Below are positions 22,301-32,522 of a stretch of 64,000 nt of DNA, in pieces. Where the stretch lies: assembly GCA_963514095.1 (NCBI GenBank), contig OY741273.1:1403001-1467000 (forward strand). Direction: 5' to 3'. Positions within the stretch are counted from its first letter, which is position 1. The number at the start of each line of letters is the position of its first letter. Under the pieces are notes generated by a model. That model worked only from the letters and a program-made list of their open reading frames with translations, was not told where the DNA came from and did not search any database. This DNA is from Eutrigla gurnardus. Lineage: Eukaryota > Chordata > Actinopteri > Perciformes > Triglidae. Position numbers and translations under genes: made by a program.

Positions 22301-25300
22301 CTGACATGTCGTATCGTGTTTGTCGTGTCGTATCGTGTCTGACATGTTGTATCGTGTCTGTTGTGTCTGACATGTATCGTGTCTGTTGCGTCTGACATGT
22401 ATTGTGTCCGACATGTCGTATCGTGTCTCTCGTGTCGTATCGTGTCTGTTGTGTCTGACATGTCGTAATGTGTCCGTCGTGTCTGACAAGTTGTATTATG
22501 TCTGTCGTGTCTGACATGTCGTATCGTGTCTGTGGTGTCTGACATGTTGTATCATGTCTGTCGTGTCTGACATGTCGTATCGTGTTTGTCGTGTCGTATC
22601 GTGTCTGACATGTTGTATCGTGTCTGTTGTGTCTGACATGTATCGTGTCTGTTGTGTCTGACATGTATCGTGTCCGACATGTCGTATCGTGTCTCTCGTG
22701 TCGTATCGTGTCTCTTGTGTCTGACATGTCGTAATGTGTCCGTCGTATCGTGTCTCTCGTATTGTATCGTGTCTGTCGTGTCTGACATGTCGTATCGTGT
22801 CCGTGGTGTCTGACATGTTGTATCGTGTCTGTCGTGTCTGACATGTCGTATCGTGTCTGTCGTGTCTGACATGTCGTATCGTGTCTGTTGTGTCTGACAT
22901 GTCGTATCGTGTTTGCTGTGTCGTATCGTGTCTGACATGTCGTATCGTTTTTGTCGTTCGTGTCTGACATGTCGTATCGTGTCCATCGTGTCTGACATGT
23001 TGTATCATGTCTGTTGTGTCTGACATATCTTATCGTGTCTGTCGTGTCTGACATGTTGTATCATGTCTGTTATGTCTGACATATCTTATCGTGTCTGTCG
23101 TGTCTGACATGTAGTATCGTGTCTGTCGTGTCTGACATGTATCGTGTCCGACATGTCGTATCGTGTCGTATCGTGTCTGTCGTGTCTGACATGTCATATC
23201 GTGTCTGTTGTGTCTGACATGTCGTATCGTGTCTGTTGTGTCTGACATGTCGTATCGTGTCCGTCTTTTCTGACATGTTGTATCGTGTCTGTTGTGTCTG
23301 ACATGTCATATCGTGTCTCTCGTATCGTGTCTGTCGTGTCTGACATGTCGTATCGTGTCTGTCGTGTCTGACATGTCGTATCGTGTCCGTGGAGTCTGAC
23401 ATGTTGTATCATGTCTGTTGTGTCTGACATATCGTATCGTGTCTCTCGTATCGTATCGTGTCTGTCGTGTCTGACATGTCGTATTGTGTCTGTTGTGTCT
23501 ACAGTTGAAGTGATAAACTGATGTGGTTTAATTAGAGCGCCGTTGACAACACATGTAGTTTGAAAAATTAGCAGCTGCAGTAGATCCCAAAAATAATTTC
23601 TTTATGAGGAGCTCCATTTCTTTCTCTGTTATACCAGCAATGGCCGCATTAAAAACAAACTGTAGTGATCTAACACATTAATGTTGACAATCTTATCAAT
23701 TCAGGCCTCTAGAGACAACTCAGCCTAGGGTGTTTTGTAGCAGTTGTAGATTGGCCCAACAATACGTTCATAATCAAAAGATTGTAAAAGTTGCATAAAA
23801 TCCATAGCTCTGCTGTATAAAATAGCCTGGTATTTAAAGTTTAAAAAGCAACCAAAACTTGTGCTTACATTTAAACGTGTCTGAGAAAGCAGCAACCATT
23901 CTTCTTCCTCTCTCCACCTCCCTTAATGACAGACTTATTGAGTGATTTGTTGAATGAATCTGAAGTGCAATATCACGTTCACTGTAAGGTTGCTTTTATT
24001 TTGAGGTACATGCTCTTATACGTAATGCCTTTTACATATACGTACCGCAATAATATGCAGTGGCTGGTTAACTGTTATTCTAAGTAGAGCCTGGCTGGAC
24101 CGCACTGGTACAAGCCGAAATTTTTGGCATTCTCTTATTGCGTTGTTTTATTGTGTTGTGTTTTATTACGTTGTGTCTGCAGTGACTCTGTCCCCTCTGG
24201 TACCAGTCTGAAGAAGGACTACATTCTTTATCCTCTGCTGGCCCATAACAAGGACAGGAGAGGACTCGCTCTGGACGGACGACTCAAACATGAAGACACC
24301 AACCTGGCTTCATCCAGCATGTAGGACCCTCAGACACTGCCATGGTGATCATGTATCCCTGACCAAATAGAATTGCCTTTCTCTGTCTCCATCTCCCTGT
24401 CTCAATCTCTCTCTCTCTCTTGTCTTTGCAACATCGGGCCCTAGTTTCGTAGACCAGGCGCAGTCAGCTTTCAGCGCACCTGCGCCGCGCCGACGGGGTG
24501 TGTCCGCCTGGACTTTGCAAGTTTCGTGCACCGCGCAGGCTCGCGCAGGCACACCTCCCGTCTCGCCCACCGGCGCAAGTGGGAAAGAGGGAGGAGAAGA
24601 AGGCGTGAGTGGGAGACGAGGAGGAGACGAGGCGTGGACTGGTATTAATACAGCCGATTCAGATCTTCACCAATCAAATGAGCTCCTCTCCTCTCCTTCA
24701 ATGCGTTAGGGGAGGTTCAGTGCAAGTTCCGTCACTTGACAACCCGATGACAGAAGCAGCGCCGCTGCTCCCACCACGCGCATCACGCGCTGTGCGCGCG
24801 TATCATAATAATAACAATGCCCATATTATAAAAAACAGGAGAGAGAGAGGGAGATGTTTTGGTCCGAGAGGCTGAGTTTCCGTTACGCATGCCATCCGCC
24901 TTTGATCTGACGTCAGATGTGACGGGACAATCTATATAGATATAAATTCACGTGTTGATTCAATTAGTTGCATTAAATAGTGTTTGTTGTGATTGTTTAT
25001 TGCATTTAAATGTGCCTGGAACTGTGGAAACCTGCCTGTGAGGTCCCGGTGACGTGTGCGCACTGCGCGCCGGTCAGCCAAACTTCCACTCCGCCAGCTG
25101 TGATTCGCATTGAATGAATGGACTTTATTTACGCCTTGTGCCTTGCGCCGAAAGTAGACCAGGTTGGAGCTGGCGAGCTTTCAGCGCAGTCTCGGCGAGG
25201 CTTTTTGCCACGAAACTTCCGCTACGCCAAGCTGAATCTGTGACGCCTCCCCCTGCTGCGCCGCCACACCCATCTTGGCGCAGGCGATCCACCAAACTGC

Positions 25301-25917
25301 CAAACTGACGGTGCGCAAGGCTGCGCGGGTCGAAACTTGCATTGCGCCGGCTCCGCCACCCTGCGCCGCCCTGCGCTGCGCCACGAAACTAGGGCCCATA
25401 GTCTCTGTGTCTGTGTGTGTGTGTCTCACTCTCTATGTGTCTCTCTGTCTCAGAGTGAAGCAGCAGGTCCTGAAGGAGGTTCAGGGGATGCTCGTCTCAT
25501 ATAAGGTTGTGTTGAGGATGATTGCTTCTGGGTGAGTCACAATCACTCGGCATGTTGGGAGGCCAGCTGACAGACTAATGTTAACAATCCTGTGTTATTG
25601 AACTTCAGGTCCATCTTTCATGATAACCACTGTTCACGCTGATACAACCATTCACTGTGGTGTGACCTCACTGTTCACAATGACACCACTGTTTGATGTG
25701 ACCTCACTGTTCACTAGACATCACTGTTTACTATGACATCCCTGTTTACTATGACATCACTGTTCTCTGTGACTTCACTACAGTGACCTTGTAGTGAATA
25801 GTGATGTCACAGTTCACTGAAACGTTGCACATCTGAACTATGCACTATTAGACACATCATCTCAGTCGTTTCTTTCTGATTCTGTTCACAGCATGGTTGG
25901 ATCCAGGTGAGTACTAC

Positions 25918-25958
<41 letters not shown>

Positions 25959-28308
25959 ATCAGATCTGATGAGCATTTGTGTGTTTTACAGTGAAGTATC
26001 TCTGGAGCTCCCATTCAGACTGATGAATCCTAAACCTGAAGCAGGTAACCACCTCCTTATACACTATATTGCCAAAAGTATTCACTCATCCATCCAAATA
26101 ATTGAAATCAGGTGTTCCAATCACTTCCATGACCACAGGTGTATAAAAGCAAGCACCTAGGCATGCAGACTGTTTCTACAAACATTTATGAATGAATGGG
26201 TCGCTCTCAGGAGCTCAGTGAATTCCAGTGTGGTACTGTGATAGGATGCCACCTGTGCAACAAGTCCAGTCGTGAAATGTCCTCACTCCTAAATATTCCA
26301 TAGTCAACTGTCAGTGGGATTAGAACAAAGTGGAAGCGATTGGGAACGACAGAAACTCAGCCAAGAAGTGGTAGGCGCAGCATCAGAGTGTTTGTAAGCT
26401 GCAGGTATCAGAACACCTGACACAGTTCATTCATCTGTCCTGTGTTTGTGTGTGGGCGTGTGTGTTTGTGTGTGCGTGTGTGTACGTGTGTGTGTTAAGC
26501 AGCTTTTTGGCTATCGCTGACAGCAGCAAGCTCTTTATTATCATCACATCCTGAAGGTTAACATCCAGATTACTGCTCATTAATAGGGATTATACACACA
26601 TGTTTGAAACTGATCCATAATCCATCTCCTCCTCACTACCAGAGCCTGCCAGTTATATTTACTTTACTCAAGTATAGCCTCTGTATAAATACAGAGAATC
26701 TTCACAGATATTTATTTTAGTGTGTATGTTAGGAGGTATCTTATAATGTATGTTATTAAGTATATAAGTATGTATGTTAGTATAAAGTATCTATAGTAGT
26801 GTGTATGTTAGAAAGTATTTTATTATATCGTGATTATATTATGTATGATATAATGTGTATCTGTGTAACCTACATTTGTGTGTATGCGTGCGTATGTTGG
26901 TGTGCATGTTAGTATGTATGTTATCATGTATATTAGTGTATGGTGTATGTTATCATGTATGATATGGTGTATGTTATCTACTGTATGTTAGCATGTGTTT
27001 TAGTGTGTATTATGTATGTATGTATGTATGTTATCATGTATGTTAGTGTGTAAAGTATTTATGCATGTTAGCATATTAGTGTGTATGGTATGTTTGTTAT
27101 CATGTATGTTAATGTGTATAGTATGTATGTATGTTGGCATGTATATTAGTGTATGGTGTATGATGTCATGTATGATATGGTGTATGTTATCTACTGTATG
27201 TTAGCATGTATGTTAGTGTGTATGGTATGTATGTATGTTATCATATGTGTTAGTGTGTATGGTATGCATGTATGTTAGTGTGTATGGTATGCATGTATGT
27301 TAGCATGTATGCTAGTGTGTATGGTATGTATGTTATCATGTATGTTAGTGTGTATGGTATGTATGTTATCCAAGGTGTTAGTGTGTATGGTATGTATGTT
27401 TGCATGTGTGTTAGCATGCATGTTAGTATGTATGGTATTTATGTTATCCAGTGTGTTAGTGTGTATGGTATGTATGTTAGCATGTGTGTTAGCATGTATG
27501 TACGGGCAACATTGCTGGATGATCGGCATCACTCATTTTGTTATCAGGTGTCACTGAGCATTTTTTTAGCCCTGCCTCCAACCCTGTATCTATTTATACC
27601 TCTATGATGTTAGCATTCATCTTAGCATGTATGTTAACACATATGAATCCTAAGGAGGAACAATAATCAATATCAGTTAAACAGTTGGATATTTTCAGAA
27701 AGAGAGAGATTGAAAAATGTCACCTATCAGAAGATCATCGTTATAGAAATATTAAATCTGAAGCTTCTGAAGGAAACATTCATACTGAAGCTACAGAGTC
27801 TCAGTGACTCTGGAGAAGTAGCCCACTTCATACAACCATAATACTAAACACAACTACTGTCCAGTTAAGGTCTGTCCCTCTGAATCAGCTGCAAAACACT
27901 TTGTATCAATATTCCATAAATCTTCCTTCCTCTTTAGTTTCTTGCAGTCTTTTAATAAACAACCAAACACGCATATCTTCTGTCAGGGTTTTGTAGGTTA
28001 ACAGTAATGGTCTAAATGTCCTCAAACTGAAATTCTGGACAGAATAACTGGATTGTTCTTATTTCTTCTGAAATATGTTTGAATTTGTCTTTTGTTTCTG
28101 TCCTATCTGAACGTTGTGACTTCAGCCAAAGAGAGGTGAGATAATTACTGTTCATTTCAGTTAGAGAGACGTCCTGTCTTCTGTTTGTCCTAACATGTCT
28201 GTCTCTGTCTGCAGCGAACCAGAGGACATGGTGTTTCAGGAGTTTAAACGAGTCTACCTGAAGGGCGTCGTCTATGGAGATGACGACGAGTCTCCCACTG
28301 AGGCATAA
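13382..28308 (+). CDS. sag: S-arrestin (visual arrestin), 15 coding exons, in-frame stop in exon 4
   Basis: Exons: 13382-13429, 13540-13600, 14220-14264, 16822-17030, 18641-18700, 18817-18884, 19061-19196, 19297-19381, 19723-19795, 24183-24320, 25454-25531, 25892-25906, 25992-26044, 28126-28135, 28215-28308. All junctions are GT-AG, phases agree throughout, and the total is 1,173 nt (391 codons including the stop). S-arrestin binds phosphorylated, light-activated rhodopsin in photoreceptors and stops transducin signalling. The polar core is present: R172 in SIRK, D293 in LDGR, D300 in HEDT, and C-tail R372 in EFKR (bovine R175, D296, D303, R382). The 10-bp microexon spelling A-K-E-S matches mammalian SAG and argues against cone arrestin (ARR3) or beta-arrestin. 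Codon 81 is TGA, so as written the product truncates. This is either an assembly error, an allele or a recent pseudogene. Confidence 0.93.
15402..15924. mobile_element. Foldback MITE in sag intron 3
   Basis: Long inverted repeats face each other. caccaaagtcc at 15403-15413 pairs with ggactttggtg at 15912-15922. A longer block with gattaatgatcatatttatt (15469-15488) pairs with its complement near 15841-15860. A second inner pair is built on gggggtccaaaaaccc (15566-15581) and gggtttttggaccccc (15797-15812). The core around 15600-15770 is unpaired. I did not find a convincing TSD. It is non-coding. Confidence 0.75.
16822..17030 (+). pseudogene. sag: sag coding exon 4 with premature TGA next to a 9-bp insertion
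   Basis: The exon runs in frame from [12 protein letters not shown] to [10 protein letters not shown]. Between RRDL and TRQVYPEL it reads CTG ATG GCC TGA TTC CTG GTG, with TGA at 16908-16910. Related arrestins have three fewer codons here, and removing nine bases such as atggcctga would give the family spacing. The local text cctgatgg/cctgattcc looks like a small imperfect duplication. Everything downstream stays in frame and is well conserved. I see no alternative splice signal that would skip it. Confidence 0.85.
17195..17575 (+). mobile_element. tRNA-derived SINE with L2-type tail in sag intron 4
   Basis: The head starts GGGCTGCACGGTGGTGTAG and has an A box (tggtgtagtgggtagca) and a B box (ggttcgattcc). 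The body matches the widespread fish tail with tggagtttgcatgttctccc and cctcccacagtccaaagac, and it ends in an (ATGG)n run. A perfect 14-bp duplication, atctagccagctcc, flanks it (17181-17194 and 17576-17589), which shows target-primed retrotransposition. Confidence 0.93.
18187..18605. other. sag intron 4, remaining sequence
   Basis: No element was recognised. Near 18490-18605 short phrases of the type ggacagacccct / ggaccactgaacagg repeat irregularly (a degenerate ~30-bp repeat) just before exon 5. Confidence 0.35.
19201..19290 (+). repeat. (CTGT)n-rich microsatellite filling sag intron 7
   Basis: The 100-bp intron between exons 7 and 8 consists almost wholly of ctgtctgt and ctctacctgtctg units and ends directly in the acceptor ctgcag. 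The pyrimidine bias serves as the polypyrimidine tract. Confidence 0.8.
20004..20172. repeat. 28-bp minisatellite, left block (sag intron 9)
   Basis: About six units of the same array described for 20720-23502, cut off from it by a LINE 3' fragment. Confidence 0.85.
20173..20719 (+). mobile_element. 5'-truncated LINE 3' end inserted in the 28-bp array
   Basis: The frame reads [21 protein letters not shown] and later [18 protein letters not shown], the C-terminal end of an L2/CR1-type RT ORF. The tail reads gtcgctttggacaaaagcgt and finishes with three aaatgt units. A closely related copy lies on the minus strand at 58593-59614. The ORF shifts frame near 20448 compared with that copy. Insertion into the array split the minisatellite into two blocks. 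Confidence 0.85.
20720..23502. repeat. 28-bp minisatellite array, main block, with higher-order duplication
   Basis: The basic unit is tgtcgtatcgtgtctgttgt + gtctgaca (28 bp), about 100 copies with small variants (shortened units such as catgtatcgtgtccga, and insertions such as gtatcgtttttgtcgttcgtg). Long runs recur: the stretch with gtatcgtttttgtcgttcg at 21807-21980 reappears at 22947-23120, about 1,140 bp later, showing segmental duplication within the array. The minus strand has almost no stop codons in any frame, which produces long overlapping open frames ([13 protein letters not shown]...) with a 28-residue period. These follow from the repeat composition and are not genes. Confidence 0.95.
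24436..25397. mobile_element. GC-rich terminal-inverted-repeat element in sag intron 10
   Basis: The ends are exact inverted repeats: GGGCCCTAGTTTCGT (24436-24450) and ACGAAACTAGGGCCC (25383-25397). Subterminal sequence is rich in gcgcag/ctgcgc motifs facing each other, so the ends could fold extensively. There is no transposase. Flanking bases (acatc / atagt) do not give a clear TSD. The GC content contrasts strongly with the intron around it. Confidence 0.75.
25640..25815. repeat. Degenerate repeat in sag intron 11
   Basis: The phrases tgacctcactgttcac, tgacatcactgtttact and tgacatccctgtttactatg repeat irregularly at 20-30 base spacing. Confidence 0.6.
25918..25957 (+). repeat. (GT)n microsatellite between two small sag exons
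   Basis: A run of about 19 GT units starts 12 bases after the donor of the 15-bp exon 12. The 85-bp intron is nearly half microsatellite, so length variation could affect recognition of this microexon. Confidence 0.9.
26062..26390 (+). mobile_element. 5' part of a Tc1-like transposon (sag intron 13)
   Basis: TA at 26060-26061 is followed by CACTATATTGCCAAAAGTAT, a common fish Tc1 terminus. The start of the transposase ([20 protein letters not shown]) follows at about 26197, with the N-terminal helix-turn-helix region. The frame is already broken by a stop near 26300. It is truncated at about 26390 with no right end. Fossil. Confidence 0.85.
26426..26495 (+). repeat. GT-rich microsatellite
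   Basis: A gtgtgtgtttgtgtgtgcgtg run with interruptions, downstream of the Tc1 fragment. Confidence 0.75.
26720..27510 (+). repeat. Degenerate TATG/TTAG minisatellite (sag intron 13)
   Basis: Repeats of the kind gtatgttagtgtgtatggta and gtatgttatcatgtatgtt fill about 800 bp with varied spacing. Open frames in this stretch ([12 protein letters not shown]..., [10 protein letters not shown]...) are translations of the repeat. Confidence 0.85.
28126..28135 (+). CDS. sag: sag 10-bp microexon
   Basis: CCAAAGAGAG is bounded by ttcag on the left and gtgaga on the right. Exon 25992-26044 ends in phase 1 and exon 28215-28308 must begin in phase 2, so an exon of length 3n+1 is required. This one restores the frame and encodes A-K-E-S across the junctions. 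The same peptide occurs at this place in mammalian S-arrestin, whose gene is known for a 10-bp exon. Confidence 0.93.
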
Positions 28309-29450
28309 ACTACAAAGATGGCTGCTACACACAGGAAGACAAAATTACTTTAATAAGTCATGATGTTTCCTGTAGCATCCACATCAGAACAAACAGCTGA
28401 GACTGTAAAGTTAGATTCACAACAAAAGTGAAGTTACTCGCTTGAGTTCGGGAGGATCATCAGGATCATTTGTGTTTATTCGTGTGACCTGGCTAGACAG
28501 AAGGCTTGAGTTTAAATATTTTTAGCAGACTAAAAGATATATGCAGATTTTGTAGAAACTGTAACTTTTGTAACATAATTATTTTATAGTGTAAAATGCT
28601 TGTTTGCCTGATACATGATTCATAGTAATAATAATTATCATTATTAAAGCAGTGATGATCGGTCCCTCACACCTTCACCACATTGGGTTGACGTGGGCTT
28701 TCATTACCATGACCATCAGATACTGTTGGGGCTCATCAGTTTCATTACACTTCCTGCGTTTTTCTGCACATTTTGTACCACTTCCTCTAGTTGGTGCTAG
28801 AGGACATGCACTAAACATTCGTTGTGTTGCTGTATATCAGGTGTAGACCACAATGTAATGTCAATGATGCTGACTCCCTATTGTCTGTGGTAATACTCAT
28901 TTACATTAACTGCATCAGTGTGAAATTGAATGTAAAAATGCTTCAGTCAACTGAGAAACGATACAAAACAAAACAATATTGTTTTTAAATGTCTACATTT
29001 CTTTAGGTATTGTTAGCAAGAACATAAAGATTTAAATATAATGTAATTATCATGTGTCAACATCAATGACATGACAGATTCTTTAGATTATTAAAAACAT
29101 GACAATTATCATTTATTTACTAATAATGTTCACAAGACTTAATTTATTTAAATATATATGTTCAAATGATTCAATGTATATTATCAATATATTATAGATA
29201 TTGAACATAGGCAAGGCAAGGCTACTTTATTTGTACAGCACGTTTCATACACCAAGGCAATTCGAAGTGCTTCACAGATCAATAAAAGATTAAAGTAAAG
29301 GTAAAGTGCAACAGAAATACAGACAAGAAGTCCACAAGATTTAATTCACATATTTTTTCTGTGGTTTAAGGTCTAAGGTGTGTTTCTGAAATCAAACTGT
29401 AAACCTGAAACTCTCCTCTGGATCAATAAAGTGTTACATGTACATGACAA
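28309..29450 (+). other. sag: sag 3' untranslated region with two candidate poly(A) signals
   Basis: Following the TAA at 28306-28308, ATTAAA occurs at 28643-28648 and AATAAA at 29425-29430. A repeat-derived segment, ggcaaggctactttatttgt and onward (about 29211-29330), lies between them and matches a common fish LINE/SINE tail. If the distal signal is used, this repeat is part of the transcript. Confidence 0.55.
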
Positions 29451-29549
29451 CTGCTTGCTAATTGATTACCATCATGTTATTGATCAGTGCTGCTGCAGAC
29501 ACACAAACACTGAAGGTTTATTAAAGTTTTATTGGAAATGAGACAATCA

Positions 29550-30660
29550 CTTCAAAAGGTTTCTCTGAGTAAACTGTGTGATGTGTTTCCAGTCAACTTG
29601 AGGGATTTATGTCCTCCCCCTTCCTCTGTCCTCCATGTCATCTGTCCCCTGTCCTTCCCCATCCTTAAACATGGAGGGCCAATAACAGGTGTACCTCTCC
29701 CGTTCCCATAGTCACTCCGCAGAAAAGTGTGCCGGTGCAGGGCCCCCATGTAGGTGCTGCAGCACATAAGGAACCAGTGAGGAGGGCACGATCACCTGAG
29801 TCAGATCACCCCCTGTACGGGATGATTTTACTGTCCGGTTCACCTTTAACAGAAAGACGGGGATATTCAGTCCACAATTTCCAACATGTTGTAGAAATGG
29901 TAATGGACACATTGCAACACTCTGGAATCAAGTCTCTGCTACACAAAAGGGTAATGACAGTGTTCCAATTGTAGTCTGCCCCGAGCACAGTCCAGGATTG
30001 CATGGTTAGCAATAAAAAAGTCAAGTCCCAATAGTGCCATTTGTGTAGACCCCCTAAAGCACTTCTGCTGCCAGGAGTCATGTAAAGTGGCTGTTGGTGC
30101 CCAATGTGTCATGCACCTGGCCATTCACAGCACGTGCAGCCATGAAATTTGGATTCAGGGGGCGTTTACACAGAGCTGGAACAGACATGCGGAAATCAGC
30201 ACCAATGAATGACTCAGTTGCTCCAGAGTCCACCAATATATTAATTTCAATCTCTTCGATGCTTCTCCTCACATACATAAGTATGCTGCAGTTCTGTGGC
30301 GACGTGTTGCTATGGGGAGCATTTCCTGCTCCAAACACCAGCTAGCACACTAGGGCTAGCTGGTGTTTGGGCCACAACATCCACTACCTCTTGTTTCCTG
30401 ACAGGTTTGCTGGATCCTCCCTCTTGGGAGAAAGAAAACGCACCCCTCGTCTTTGCTGTGAATCTTGTAAGGCACCTCTGGCAGGTCAAGGCCGATCTGG
30501 AGAGGGGGCTCGGTCACTGTAGGACTCCCAGTAAATGGGGCCTCCTTCTGCTTCTCGCCCTCTCTGGCCACCCTGTGAGCAACGCGACTGGCAACCTTGC
30601 TCTCCGCTCTCCACATACACTGGCCTTCACGCGCTGGGTGAGGGTTTTTTCCCCTCATCT
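29550..30660 (-). pseudogene. Decayed retroelement pol fragment with aspartic protease motif
   Basis: On the minus strand 30078-30338 reads EINILVDSGATESFIGADF, the active-site loop (DSGA) of a Gypsy-like aspartic protease. The adjoining frame (29939-30124) reads MALLGLDFFIANHAILDC, the usual C-terminal part of the same domain. The two are out of frame with each other. Further fragments run to about 29550. No RT signature or LTRs were found. The palindrome near 30335-30372 built on ccaaacaccagctagc interrupts the region. Confidence 0.65.
30335..30372. repeat. Short perfect palindrome
   Basis: ccaaacaccagctagc is followed seven bases later by gctagctggtgtttgg, a 16-base hairpin stem in the pol fragment. 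Confidence 0.85.
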
Positions 30661-30772
30661 CTCCAGTTGCTGGTTTTCAGTCTACTGTACATCTCATTTC
30701 CACTCTCATTTCTCTCATGTCCTCTGTAAGTCTGACCATGGCTCGATACAACCCACCTCCATCAGATAGGCT

Positions 30773-31279
30773 ACAGAGTGCACCACTGATGCTGCATTAC
30801 TCCTGCGTTGTCTCCTGTTTGGTCTTCGGCTTTGTCTTCGAGGCTTATTGATGGTGTGTGTTCCCAAAACGGACAGTTTGAAGCAGCTGGCTTTTCAAAA
30901 TAAGGCTGTCACTGCGGCCCAGGCATTCCTATGCGGTACGAGCGCTTTGGATCGGGCCTGACTTTAAATAACTTACTTTACTTTAGTTTACTTGGCTGTG
31001 TTAGTTTCTCCAACTCAACTCTGTAATGTAAAACGGAAAGCACTTCATAAATAGAGTAGTTTGTCCCTTTGAGGACACCGTACATCCCCAACAATCTCGT
31101 TCACTATCTCCTGAGATACCTCCGCCATTTTCCTTACGCTGCACATGGAGAAATCGGCAGCCATCCTTGAAATAGAGGTAAGTAAACATCTCTTTATTGC
31201 CATTACTTAATAAAGCGAAGACAATTCCAGGCAAATTCAACCTGCGGCTATAGTTTCCTAATATTTTAGGTCTAAAAGA
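30773..31279. other. Unassigned sequence left of Harbinger #1 transposase
   Basis: No exon or clear terminal repeat was identified. The left end of Harbinger #1 probably lies here, because the transposase starts just to the right, but I could not find the GGGGTATTCC-type end. Confidence 0.3.
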
Positions 31280-32267
31280 ATGCATGTGAAGAGCAGTAGT
31301 TCTGTCTGTATCGCCACAGCAGTGTGTAAGGGGAGCGGACGGATTTTAGGCTGTTTAGGCTATTTACGCATATTTCGGGACAGGGCAGACCCACTGGCCT
31401 TCACCGAGGACTACCTGTGGGAGAGGTACCGATTTTCAATGGCCAGTATTGTGTACCTGACCAGTTTGCAGGAGCCTCAAATTAGAAACGCAGTAAGGCG
31501 GGTGACGCAGAGAGGCTCTCCAAAGCCACTGTCTGTAGGGAGGTAAGGCGAGTGTGCCTTGCCTTGAAAACACTGCTCGGTGTTTTTGTCTTTTTCCCTT
31601 GCCCTCTACCGCCACAGAGGGTCAAAGAGGAATTTTATTCAATTGCAGGTATGTGATGATTAAAATAATGTATGAAAAATAGTCATGTAATGTTGTAATA
31701 CATCAGCAGACTAACAGGAACGTAAATCTTCTTCAGGCTTCCCTAATGTTATAGGGGCGATAAACTGCACGCATGTGCGCATCCAGGCCCCACCTGGTCC
31801 TGATGAGGCAGACTATGTTAATAGGAAGTCCTTCCATAGTCTCAATATACAGGTACATATCTATAAGACCAGTTGTGAATATGCAGGATAGTTATTTGTA
31901 GCACTCTTGTAACAAATACAACTTTTACATTATTGAACATAGCTGAGCTAAATCAATTTAGCCTTATGAGCCACTAATAAATATCTTTTTTCAGATGGTG
32001 TGTGCAGCAAATTGCCTAATAACCAACATTGAGGCAAAGTGGCCTGGCTCTGTCCATGATGCCAGGATCTTCAGAGAATCAAGCATGGCAAGAATGTTCA
32101 TAACAAGGTAGGAGTACCGTTTTTTTTTATTTTTTTTATTATTATTATTTCAGCTGCTAGAACAATAACATTCAAGTATACTTATTCATTATGACTTAAT
32201 GTTTTCTAGGCCAGTTCAATGGAATTTTGTTGGGGGACAGGGGCTATCCCGCCCTACCTCACCTTTT

Positions 32268-32275
32268 AACCCCAC
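32268..32275. repeat. Left TSD AACCCCAC of the hAT element
   Basis: These eight bases of the Harbinger exon are repeated exactly at 38468-38475. Confidence 0.92.
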
Positions 32276-32301
32276 CAGGGGCGGATCTAGGATTATGGGA
32301 G

Positions 32302-32457
32302 ATTCACTAGCAAGGACCACACCGTCAACGAGATGCATTTAAGGATTTTATTGATATTGGAACGAAAAAGACGTGTCGAAGATCTCGATTCTGGATGAGG
32401 AGCGTTGTGGGGCTTCTGTGGAGAATCAGCCACCGCTACCGGGCGGCGACGGACCCC
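32302..32457 (-). repeat. Ngaro split direct repeat B2
   Basis: 156 bp starting attcactagcaaggacc, repeated at 32638-32793 with a few substitutions. It forms the 3' end of the element. Confidence 0.88.
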
Positions 32458-32522
32458 TCATGGACCTATGAAGGAGAGGATAGAAGGAAGAGCAGGGAGA
32501 GAAAAATGGGGTGGGGGGGAGG

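Noticed and set aside
20599..23430. Many long overlapping minus-strand ORFs (up to 277 codons) reading [17 protein letters not shown] repeats
   Set aside because: They are translations of a 28-bp minisatellite that lacks stop codons on one strand. All three frames are open with a 28-residue period, and they lie antisense within an intron of sag.
27016..27607. Cys/Met/Val-rich ORFs ([12 protein letters not shown]...) in the sag intron
   Set aside because: These are translations of a TATG/TTAG minisatellite.
26760..28010. Alternative 10-bp microexon candidates in sag intron 13 (tagtgtgtat near 26798; ggttttgtag near 27987)
   Set aside because: Both have weak donors and encode residues unlike the acidic C-tail. 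CCAAAGAGAG at 28126 has a gtgag donor and encodes A-K-E-S, as in known S-arrestins.
13382..28308. Assignment as cone arrestin (ARR3) or beta-arrestin
   Set aside because: The [12 protein letters not shown] region, the N-terminal [15 protein letters not shown] and the A-K-E-S microexon match S-arrestin better. I cannot say which teleost paralogue (saga or sagb) it is.
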